The position numbers and the translations under genes were made by a program. A stretch of DNA of 9,472 nucleotides from an uncultured Mesocricetibacter sp. Lineage in GTDB: Bacteria > Pseudomonadota > Gammaproteobacteria > Enterobacterales > Pasteurellaceae. Under the pieces are notes generated by a model, which saw nothing but the letters and a program-made list of their open reading frames with translations, was not told the origin of the DNA and did not search any database. Location of the stretch: assembly GCA_905373425.1 (NCBI GenBank), contig CAJPST010000086.1, positions 1 to 9,472 of the forward strand, in the 5' to 3' direction. Below are positions 1 to 5,923 of the stretch, in pieces (position 1 is the first letter of the stretch; every line of letters starts with the position of its first letter).

Positions 1-2
1 AA

Positions 3-233
3 TATAAAGAATTACTTAAACAAGACGGTATTACTGCAGCTGATTTGGCTGAAATTTTAGGTGATGCCAAACAATCTAAAAAAGTAAAACAAAAACGCCC
101 GTCCCGTCCGGCAAAATACCAATATAAAGACGAAAACGGTCAAGTAAAAACTTGGACTGGTCAAGGTCGCACCCCGAAAGCAATTCAAGTGCAATTGGAT
201 GCGGGTAAGTCATTGGATTCATTCAAAATATAA
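3..233 (+). CDS. hns: H-NS family nucleoid protein, C-terminal part (5' end outside window)
   Basis: Only the last 76 residues are visible; the frame is open from the first full codon at position 3, so the start lies outside the window. H-NS coats curved AT-rich DNA and silences genes, including acquired ones. The visible part has the end of the linker (a lysine-rich stretch with KQKRPSRPAKY) and then the whole DNA-binding domain. That domain includes DENGQVKTWTGQGRTPKAI, with the minor-groove AT-hook-like QGR at visible residues 54-56, and ends GKSLDSFKI. The domain matches the end of E. coli H-NS closely. The N-terminal oligomerisation domain cannot be judged. H-NS and its paralogue StpA cannot be separated from this part alone. 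purU follows 68 bases downstream on the same strand. Confidence 0.95.
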   Translation, partial: YKELLKQDGITAADLAEILGDAKQSKKVKQKRPSRPAKYQYKDENGQVKTWTGQGRTPKAIQVQLDAGKSLDSFKI

Positions 234-253
234 TATTTTAAATAATTCATTAA

Positions 254-286
254 ATTAAAGCCCATTTTATGGGTTTTAATTATTTT
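254..286 (+). terminator. Rho-independent terminator after hns
   Basis: An imperfect hairpin sits 20 bases after the hns stop. The arms are 254-264 and 270-280, with a CCCA/TGGG core, one G-T wobble and a five-base TTTTA loop. A T-rich run (TATTTT, 281-286) follows. The stem is AU-rich and so fairly weak, and some read-through into purU is plausible. Confidence 0.6.
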
Positions 287-301
287 AGGCACATATAAAT
301 C

Positions 302-1138
302 ATGTTTGAAAATAAAATTTTATTAACCGATTGTCCGGATGATAAAGGTTTAATCGCCAAAATTACTAATATTTGTTATAAACACCAACTAAACATTATT
401 CATAATAACGAATTTGTAGATTTTGAAACTAAGCATTTTTTCATGCGCACTGAATTACAAGGTATTTTTAATGAAGAAATGCTATTAACGGATTTAAAAT
501 TCAGTCTACCGGAAGGAACAAATTGTCGTTTATTAAGCACGGCTCGTAAACGTATTGTCATTTTAGTTACTAAAGAGGCTCACTGCCTTGGCGATATTTT
601 GATGAAAAATTACTATGGCGGTTTAGATGTAGAAATTGCTGCTGTGATCGGTAATCACGATACGTTGCGTACTTTAGTAGAGCGCTTTGATATCCCGTTT
701 CATTGTGTCAGCCATGAAGGCCTAACCCGAGTGGAACACGATAAGCTATTAGCGGACAAAATCGATCAATACCAACCGGATTACATTGTATTGGCAAAAT
801 ATATGCGCGTGCTGAATCCTGAGTTTGTATCACGTTACCCGAACCGAGTGATTAACATTCATCATTCGTTTCTGCCTGCTTTCATAGGCGCTCGACCATA
901 CCATCAGGCTTATGAGCGTGGTGTAAAAATTATCGGTGCAACAGCTCATTTTATTAATGATGAACTGGATCAAGGTCCAATTATTATGCAAAACGTAATA
1001 AATGTGGATCACACTTATAATGCGGACGCAATGATGAAAGCCGGGCGTGATGTAGAAAAAACTGTACTAAGCAGAGCGCTTGATTTAGCCCTACACGACC
1101 GGATTTTTGTATTTCAGAATAAAACAATTATATTGTAA
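302..1138 (+). CDS. purU: Formyltetrahydrofolate deformylase PurU
   Basis: This enzyme hydrolyses 10-formyltetrahydrofolate to formate and tetrahydrofolate in the cytoplasm, balancing the one-carbon pools and supplying formate for the PurT step of purine synthesis. The protein is 278 residues, against 280 in E. coli. Residues about 5-85 form an ACT regulatory domain (LLTDCPDDKGLIAKIT). Residues about 86-278 form the formyltransferase-fold domain. The catalytic triad of the PurN/PurU fold is visible as N185 and H187 in NIHHSFLPAFIGARPYH, and D223 in DELDQGPII. The start is the first ATG that gives the complete ACT domain. Only a weak AGG (287-289), 12 bases upstream, could serve as ribosome binding site. 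No convincing own promoter is seen, so transcription may come from hns read-through or a weak AT-rich promoter in the 68-base gap. It converges with sucA, and a bidirectional terminator follows its stop. Confidence 0.96.
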   Translation: MFENKILLTDCPDDKGLIAKITNICYKHQLNIIHNNEFVDFETKHFFMRTELQGIFNEEMLLTDLKFSLPEGTNCRLLSTARKRIVILVTKEAHCLGDILMKNYYGGLDVEIAAVIGNHDTLRTLVERFDIPFHCVSHEGLTRVEHDKLLADKIDQYQPDYIVLAKYMRVLNPEFVSRYPNRVINIHHSFLPAFIGARPYHQAYERGVKIIGATAHFINDELDQGPIIMQNVINVDHTYNADAMMKAGRDVEKTVLSRALDLALHDRIFVFQNKTIIL

Positions 1139-1147
1139 AACTAAAAA

Positions 1148-1176
1148 ATATACCGCTCAAAAGAGCGGTATATTTT
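1148..1176 (+). terminator. Bidirectional terminator after purU
   Basis: A perfect 11-base-pair stem (1148-1158 with 1163-1173) carries an AAAA tetraloop. It has TTTT after it on the plus strand and an A-run (1143-1148) before it, which reads as a T-run on the minus strand. It can therefore end purU transcripts and also minus-strand transcripts leaving sucA. The core ACCGCTC/GAGCGGT is not the uptake signal. Confidence 0.88.
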
Positions 1177-1198
1177 CAGACCATTTTTATAAGAAAGA

Positions 1199-1417
1199 TT
1201 ATCTTCTTTCGCCCGCAAAAACCTCTGAAGAACTAAGGCTAGAATTGTTGCTCCATCATCCTGAGTTCTATTATAAATTTTACCCGATACTGTTTTTTTC
1301 ATTGAAGTCTGCAGTTAAGGTTAATAAGCCGGATGTATTAGCGCCAACGCTATTCCCTTGATAGCTTATCATACCGGTACGAAGGCTATCATATTTAGTA
1401 ACCCTACATACTATCTA
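1199..1417 (-). pseudogene. Decayed 3' fragment, possibly of a TbpB-like surface lipoprotein gene
   Basis: On the minus strand the frame is open from a TAG at 1415-1417 and reads YDSLRTGMISYQGNSVG, then, after the four residues ANTS, GLLTLTADFNEKNSIG. It meets TAA at 1280-1282. One frame over, the reading continues without a gap as GKIYNRTQDDGATILA. A third frame then gives SSEVFAGERR followed by TAA at 1199-1201. An aromatic-glycine strand, then alternating strand residues, then ADF..K.S.(G)KI, resembles the C-terminal beta-barrel of TbpB-like or factor-H-binding-like surface lipoproteins of Pasteurellaceae, whose barrel repeats often read DF..K..SG.I. No start codon, signal peptide or upstream part remains, because sucA begins to be read out immediately next to it. 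The family assignment is from memory of the motif and is uncertain. That the region is broken coding sequence is more likely than not, but the frameshifts are inferred from peptide continuity alone. Confidence 0.45.
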
Positions 1418-1422
1418 ATTTA

Positions 1423-4224
1423 TCAATCAATCTTCAATGCTTCTTCCACCAATTCCCGCTGCTGTTCGTTATGCAGCGACATATATCCCACTGCCGGTGA
1501 AGCAGAAGCCGGACGGCCAACATAACGTAGTGTAGCGTTGTCAGGCAGATCTGCGCGGAAGTTATGCTGGCTACAGTACCACGCACCTTGGTTAAGCGGC
1601 TCTTCCTGGCACCATACGAAATCTGTCACATGAGAAAACTCACTTAAAACCAACCGCACTTCTTCGTGTGGATAAGGATAAAGCTGTTCGATACGGATAA
1701 TTGCCACATCGTTTTGATTATTTTTACGACGCTGCTCCAATAAATCGTAATACACCTTGCCTGCACACAGAACTATGCGTTTTACCCTCTTCGGATCTAA
1801 ATCGTCTATTTCTCCAATCACATTTTGGAATTTACCGTTCACCAATTCATTAATTCCCGATACTGCCAAAGGGTGACGCAATAAGGATTTAGGTGAAATC
1901 ACAATTAACGGACGACGCACTGTGCGCAACATTTGACGACGCAGCAAATGATAAATCTGTGCCGGAGTGGACGGCACACAAACTTGCATATTTTGCTGAG
2001 CACAGAGCTGTAAATAACGTTCCAAACGGGCCGATGAATGTTCCGGTCCCTGTCCTTCATAACCGTGTGGTAACAATAGTACTAAGCCACACATTCTACC
2101 CCATTTTTGTTCACCGGAACTAATAAATTGGTCAATGACCACTTGTGCACCATTAGCAAAATCGCCGAATTGTGCCTCCCATATGGTCAGAGTTTTCGGT
2201 GCGGTAGTGGCATAACCGTATTCAAAGGCTAATACCGCCTCTTCCGATAACACAGAATCCCACACTTCAAAACGACCTTGGTGTTTATGCAAATTGGCAA
2301 GTGGCATATAACTTTTGCGTTCGTTCATATTATGCAAAACGGCATGGCGATGGAAAAATGTTCCACGCCCGGAATCTTCGCCCGAAATGCGAACATGATA
2401 ACCGTCGTCTAATAAAGTGGCATAAGCCATGGTTTCCGCCATTCCCCAATCTAGTAATTTTTCACCTTGCGCCATGAGTTTACGGTCTTCATAGATTTTT
2501 TCCACGCGCGGATGTATCGGGTGATTTTCCGGATATTCACACACTTTATAAGATAAATCTGTAAAGCGTTGTAGATCAAAACTGCCTTCATATTCGGTCC
2601 ATTCCTGGCTTAAATACTGTCGCCAGTCAATCGCCGACATATCCATTTCACGCCATTCCGGCACAACGCATTCCCCTCTATCTAATGCGTCGCGATAATC
2701 ATTCATTAACTCCGTCGCTTCGGCTTCGTTAATCACACCTTCGGCAGTTAGGCGATCTGCATAAACTTTACGCGGTGTCGGATGCTGACGAATCAACTTA
2801 TACATCACAGGCTGGGTAGTCATCGGTTCATCCGCTTCGTTATGTCCATGGCGTCGGTAGGAAACCAAGTCGATAAAAATGTCCCGTTTAAACAGGGTGC
2901 GGAATTCCACTGCCATCCGCGCTGCATAAGCAACCGCTTCGGGATCATCACCGTTAACATGAATCACCGGTGCTTCGATCATTTTGGCAATATCCGTGCA
3001 ATATTCGGTAGAACGGGTGTCTTTGGTATTGGAAGTGGTAAACCCGATTTGATTATTAATCACTACGCGGATAGTACCACCGACGTTATAACCGCGAGTT
3101 GCAGACATATTCAACGTTTCCTGCACAACACCTTGCCCGGCAACTGCTGAATCGCCATGTACTGTCACCGGTAATACTTGAGTAAAATCTTCGTCACCAA
3201 TACGTTTTTGACGAGCCCGCACCGAGCCGATTACCACCGGGCTCACAATTTCCAAATGAGACGGATTAAATGCTAATGCCAAATGCACTAAACCGCCGTC
3301 AGTAATAAAATCGGAGGAAAATCCTTGGTGATATTTCACGTCTCCGGTACCATTGCCGTGGTGTTTGCCGGCAAACTCACCAAACAATTCCGCCGGTTTT
3401 TTCCCCAACACGTTAACCAACATATTTAAACGTCCACGATGCGCCATTCCCATTACGATTTCTTTCACACCGTTTTTTCCGCCGTGACGAATAATTTCTT
3501 TCATCAACGGAATAAACGCATCACTGCCTTCCAATGAAAAACGCTTCGCACCGGGAAATTTCACGCCCAAATAACGTTCTAAGCCGTCTGCAGCTGTCAA
3601 CTCACGCAAAAAGGTCACTTGCTCTTTCACCGTAAATAACGGTTTATTCAATAAATTTTCTACCTTACCTTGTAACCAAGTGCGCGCCTCCAAATCATTA
3701 ACGTGCATAAACTCCAGCCCGATGGTACTACAATATGTACCTTTCAACGCCCCCGCTAATTCACGTAATGTGATTTTATCTTTATTGTAAACATAGCCGC
3801 CAATATCGAATTCCTCATCTAAATCCTTATCGGTAAAACCGTAGAATCTATAATCCAAAGTTGGGGAAGGATGGCGCTCCCATAGATTAAGTGGGTCAAG
3901 ATCTGCATCCAAATGTCCGCGATTACGGTGTCCGTTAATCCATTGCAACACTTTCACTAACCGTTCGCTCACTTTCGGGTCAACCACACTAATGCCGTTT
4001 TGTGAATTGTCACGAGCTAAACGTTTAAAATAATCACGCACCTGCGAATGCGGTTGCTCAAGTGCGGTCGATTTTGGCAGCGTTTTAAAAATCGTTTGCC
4101 AACTTTCGCCGACAGACTCGGGATCGCGAAGATAGTCCTCATAAAGATCTTCAATATAAGATTGGTTTGCACCGCCAAGCGCGCTTTGCGCCAACCATTC
4201 GCTGATAGAACTATTTTGTTGCAT
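1423..4224 (-). CDS. sucA: 2-oxoglutarate dehydrogenase E1 component (ThDP-dependent)
   Basis: This is the first enzyme of the 2-oxoglutarate dehydrogenase complex: it decarboxylates 2-oxoglutarate and passes the succinyl group to the lipoyl arm of E2 (SucB). The length, 933 residues, equals E. coli SucA, and the two align end to end. The N-terminal segment (about 1-80, with GANQSYIEDLYEDYLRDP and YFKRLARD) is the region that binds E2 in E. coli. Active-site histidines are seen as H262 in MAHRGRLN and H299 in VKYHQGFSSDF. The ThDP/metal motif runs from G357-D358 to N390-N391-Q392. The second transketolase-type domain has SGEDSGRGTFFHRHA (614-628) and WEAQFGDFANGAQ (682-694), and the C-terminal domain has VWCQEEPLNQGAWY. 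The ATG start is supported by an AGGTGA site six bases upstream and by the E. coli-like MQ.S start. The stop is TGA directly followed by TAA. sucB does not follow, which is unusual. Confidence 0.98.
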   Translation of the reverse strand: MQQNSSISEWLAQSALGGANQSYIEDLYEDYLRDPESVGESWQTIFKTLPKSTALEQPHSQVRDYFKRLARDNSQNGISVVDPKVSERLVKVLQWINGHRNRGHLDADLDPLNLWERHPSPTLDYRFYGFTDKDLDEEFDIGGYVYNKDKITLRELAGALKGTYCSTIGLEFMHVNDLEARTWLQGKVENLLNKPLFTVKEQVTFLRELTAADGLERYLGVKFPGAKRFSLEGSDAFIPLMKEIIRHGGKNGVKEIVMGMAHRGRLNMLVNVLGKKPAELFGEFAGKHHGNGTGDVKYHQGFSSDFITDGGLVHLALAFNPSHLEIVSPVVIGSVRARQKRIGDEDFTQVLPVTVHGDSAVAGQGVVQETLNMSATRGYNVGGTIRVVINNQIGFTTSNTKDTRSTEYCTDIAKMIEAPVIHVNGDDPEAVAYAARMAVEFRTLFKRDIFIDLVSYRRHGHNEADEPMTTQPVMYKLIRQHPTPRKVYADRLTAEGVINEAEATELMNDYRDALDRGECVVPEWREMDMSAIDWRQYLSQEWTEYEGSFDLQRFTDLSYKVCEYPENHPIHPRVEKIYEDRKLMAQGEKLLDWGMAETMAYATLLDDGYHVRISGEDSGRGTFFHRHAVLHNMNERKSYMPLANLHKHQGRFEVWDSVLSEEAVLAFEYGYATTAPKTLTIWEAQFGDFANGAQVVIDQFISSGEQKWGRMCGLVLLLPHGYEGQGPEHSSARLERYLQLCAQQNMQVCVPSTPAQIYHLLRRQMLRTVRRPLIVISPKSLLRHPLAVSGINELVNGKFQNVIGEIDDLDPKRVKRIVLCAGKVYYDLLEQRRKNNQNDVAIIRIEQLYPYPHEEVRLVLSEFSHVTDFVWCQEEPLNQGAWYCSQHNFRADLPDNATLRYVGRPASASPAVGYMSLHNEQQRELVEEALKID
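1653..1661 (-). repeat. DNA uptake signal core inside sucA
   Basis: The 9-base core AAGTGCGGT lies on the minus strand, followed by TGGTTTTAAG, a partly AT-rich flank as in the extended Haemophilus signal. It falls in sucA codons for EVRLV near the C-terminus. It marks DNA preferred by the competence machinery of the Haemophilus/Pasteurella group. Confidence 0.85.
4060..4068 (+). repeat. DNA uptake signal core inside sucA 5' region
   Basis: The core AAGTGCGGT is on the plus strand, followed by CGATTTTGG. On the coding (minus) strand it encodes T-A-L at residues 53-55 of SucA, in the variable part between the E2-binding segments where E. coli SucA differs. A near-match (GAATGCGGT) lies 14 bases upstream. 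Confidence 0.85.
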
Positions 4225-4230
4225 ACAAGA

Positions 4231-4236
4231 TCACCT
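4231..4236 (-). promoter_or_regulatory. Ribosome binding site of sucA
   Basis: AGGTGA on the minus strand, six bases before the ATG at 4222-4224. It supports the chosen start. Confidence 0.8.
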
Positions 4237-4285
4237 GCTAACAATGTTAAATCTATTTAATATTAGTTTATTAACGGAATGCGGA

Positions 4286-4307
4286 AAATCTCATTATACA
4301 GAGATTT
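4286..4307 (-). promoter_or_regulatory. sucA -10 box inside a perfect palindrome
   Basis: A perfect TATAAT (minus strand, 4293-4298) lies about 70 bases before the sucA start. It has only a weak -35 about 17-18 bases upstream (TTAAGT-like). It is framed by a perfect 7-base inverted repeat, AAATCTC at 4286-4292 and GAGATTT at 4301-4307, with an 8-base centre. The arms sit where a repressor would block RNA polymerase. A weak -35 is typical of promoters that need an activator. The -10 box is seen directly; the operator role is inference. Confidence 0.5.
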
Positions 4308-4466
4308 ACAGCTAAAACTTAATTTTACCGATGATGACTCAAAAATTTAGTTTACACCTCACTTTAACAACAAAAAAGACACAAATACATAACATTTTTT
4401 TCATTTTTTGAACTATGTCTCATTTTTTTAAAATAACATTTCATTTACAATTTTTTTAAAGACAAT

Positions 4467-4495
4467 TTGTTGCAAATGCGGTATAAGATTATAGC
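4467..4495 (+). promoter_or_regulatory. Candidate gltA promoter
   Basis: TTGTTG (4467-4472) and TATAGC (4490-4495) are separated by 17 bases, which would start the message near 4502 and leave a leader of about 60 bases. An alternative -10, TATAAG (4482-4487), overlaps it. Neither is a strong match, so the exact start is uncertain. T-runs just upstream could act as an UP element. Confidence 0.4.
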
Positions 4496-4548
4496 AATAT
4501 AACATACATATAAACTAAACCAATATGCACTTAACAACATTACAACAG

Positions 4549-4553
4549 AAGGA
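4549..4553 (+). promoter_or_regulatory. Ribosome binding site of gltA
   Basis: AAGGA, eight bases before the ATG at 4562, in the context CAGAAGGAAA. It is a strong site that fixes the gltA start. Confidence 0.88.
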
Positions 4554-4561
4554 AATGCCCT

Positions 4562-5848
4562 ATGTCTGAATTAACTGCAAAACTGACAATAAGCGACGGA
4601 CGTGAACTGGAGCTACCGGTACACCAAGGCTCCCTCGGCTATGATGCAATTGATGTACAGCCTTTGGTCAAAAATCACCTTTTCACCTATGACCCGGGAT
4701 TCATGTCAACCGCATCCTGTAAATCGGACATCACTTACATCGACGGAGATCAAGGCATTTTATTGCATCGCGGCTATCCGATTGCCGAATTGGCAGAAAA
4801 TGCAGATTATCTTGAAGTCTCTTATCTTCTGTTGTTCGGGGAACGGCCGACATTACAACAATACAAAGATTTTAATACGTTAATACGTAAACATACATTG
4901 GTGCACGAACAAATTTCCCGTTTCTTTCACGGTTTTCGTCGCGACTCTCACCCAATGGCGGTGATGTGCGGAGTTAGTGGCGCATTGGCGGCGTTCTATC
5001 ACGACTCACTTGATGTAACTAACTTAGCGCACCGTGAACTAACCGCCATTCGCTTGCTGGCTAAAATGCCTACTCTGGCAGCTATGTGTTATAAATATTC
5101 TATTGGCCAACCGTTTATTTTCCCATTAAACAAACTCTCGTATTCAGGTAACTTCTTACATATGATGTTTGCTACCCCTTGTGAGCCTTATGAGGTCAAT
5201 CCTGTGCTGGAGCGGGCGATGGATCGAATCTTCATTTTACACGCAGATCACGAACAGAACGCATCCACCTCAACCGTGCGCACCGCAGCCTCGTCCGGAG
5301 CCAACCCGTTTGCCTGCATTGCGGCAGGAATCGCCTCTCTGTGGGGACCTGCACACGGTGGCGCTAACGAGGCTTGCATCAATATGTTGGAAGAAATCGG
5401 CACGGTAGAGCGCATTCCTGAGTACATTGCCCGTGCTAAAGATAAAAACGACCCATTCCGCTTAATGGGCTTCGGGCACCGCGTCTATAAAAATTACGAC
5501 CCGCGCGCCAAAGTAATGCGACAAACCTGCCATGAAGTTCTGGAAGAACTAAAAATCGACACTCCATTATTTGAGGTGGCAAAAGAATTAGAACGCATTG
5601 CACTCAGTGACCCGTATTTTATCGAACACAAGCTTTATCCGAATGTGGACTTCTATTCAGGTATCATACTAAAAGCTATTGGCATTCCGACCTCAATGTT
5701 TACTGTAATGTTCGCCTTAGCCAGAACCGTTGGTTGGATAGCTCACTGGAAAGAAATGTATAAGCAAGGCAATATGAAAATTGTGCGCCCTCGCCAGCTT
5801 TACACCGGCAAAACGCAACGCTCATTTGAAAAAATGGATAAAGAATAA
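4562..5848 (+). CDS. gltA: Citrate synthase, type II (hexameric, NADH-sensitive)
   Basis: It condenses acetyl-CoA with oxaloacetate to citrate, the entry step of the TCA cycle, in the cytoplasm. The protein has 428 residues against 427 in E. coli, with numbering shifted by one. The catalytic triad is H265 (WGPAHGGANEA), H306 (GFGHRVYK) and D363 (YPNVDFYSG). The NADH allosteric site of the Gram-negative hexameric class is largely kept: Y146, R164, K168, C207 (TPCEPYEVN) and R315, matching E. coli Y145, R163, K167, C206 and R314. Two conservative changes stand at this site, K110 for R109 and L113 for M112. The N-terminal small beta-domain (about 1-50), absent from the dimeric type I enzymes, is present. 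gltA is divergent from sucA and ends at a terminator shared with glmM. H. influenzae lacks this gene, so it is informative about the host. Confidence 0.98.
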   Translation: MSELTAKLTISDGRELELPVHQGSLGYDAIDVQPLVKNHLFTYDPGFMSTASCKSDITYIDGDQGILLHRGYPIAELAENADYLEVSYLLLFGERPTLQQYKDFNTLIRKHTLVHEQISRFFHGFRRDSHPMAVMCGVSGALAAFYHDSLDVTNLAHRELTAIRLLAKMPTLAAMCYKYSIGQPFIFPLNKLSYSGNFLHMMFATPCEPYEVNPVLERAMDRIFILHADHEQNASTSTVRTAASSGANPFACIAAGIASLWGPAHGGANEACINMLEEIGTVERIPEYIARAKDKNDPFRLMGFGHRVYKNYDPRAKVMRQTCHEVLEELKIDTPLFEVAKELERIALSDPYFIEHKLYPNVDFYSGIILKAIGIPTSMFTVMFALARTVGWIAHWKEMYKQGNMKIVRPRQLYTGKTQRSFEKMDKE

Positions 5849-5865
5849 AAAACAAACAAAAAAAT

Positions 5866-5910
5866 GACCGCACTTTATGCGACTTGACGCTAAAAGTGCG
5901 GTCGGTTTTT
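5866..5910. terminator. Bidirectional terminator built from two inverted DNA uptake signals
   Basis: GACCGCACTTT (5866-5876) pairs perfectly with AAAGTGCGGTC (5893-5903), an 11-base-pair stem whose two arms each contain a complete uptake core (5867-5875 on the minus strand, 5894-5902 on the plus strand). The 16-base loop can form a small inner GCG/CGC stem (79-81 with 88-90 of 58xx). TTTTT at 5906-5910 serves gltA, and the A-run at 5858-5864 serves glmM from the other side. Paired uptake signals acting as terminators are well known in Haemophilus-type genomes. Confidence 0.9.
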
Positions 5911-5923
5911 GATGTATTTTTAT

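Larger units (their letters stand above)
4225..4561. promoter_or_regulatory. Divergent sucA-gltA control region, 337 bases, no gene
   Basis: This AT-rich gap separates the two divergent start codons and contains no plausible open frame. On the sucA side it holds a ribosome binding site and a -10 box framed by a palindrome. On the gltA side it holds a candidate promoter and a strong ribosome binding site. The middle (4391-4460) is dominated by T-runs of six or seven bases, with TCATTT repeated at 4401, 4420 and 4441. In E. coli, gltA and the sdh-suc genes are controlled by ArcA and CRP from a similar divergent arrangement. GTTAA-like half-sites occur near 4246-4275, but they are too degenerate in such AT-rich DNA to call an ArcA site. 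Confidence 0.75.

Noticed and set aside
294..299. TATAAA just before purU as a -10 box
   Set aside because: It would start the message at about the ATG itself, and no -35 lies at the right distance.
1107..1361. 84-residue plus-strand open frame starting inside the end of purU
   Set aside because: It overlaps purU in another frame, runs through the purU terminator hairpin, has no ribosome binding site and reads as low-complexity. The opposite strand explains the open reading better as a gene remnant.
1359..1391. Inverted repeat TGATAGC/GCTATCA with an inner TACCGGTA palindrome after sucA, considered as the sucA terminator
   Set aside because: The loop is 19 bases and no T-run follows on the minus strand. 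The bases are better explained as codons of the decayed lipoprotein-like fragment.
2782..3150. 122-residue plus-strand frame antisense to sucA
   Set aside because: It lies wholly inside sucA, whose protein is conserved end to end. It has no recognisable product and is a shadow.
4246..4275. GTTAA/TTAAC half-sites as an ArcA site
   Set aside because: The spacing (10 and 14 bases) does not fit the usual ArcA direct repeat, and such half-sites are expected in AT-rich DNA.
4472..4480. GCAAATGCGGT near the gltA promoter as an uptake signal
   Set aside because: It has one mismatch to the 9-base core (AAATGCGGT), and single-mismatch copies are expected by chance more often than exact ones.
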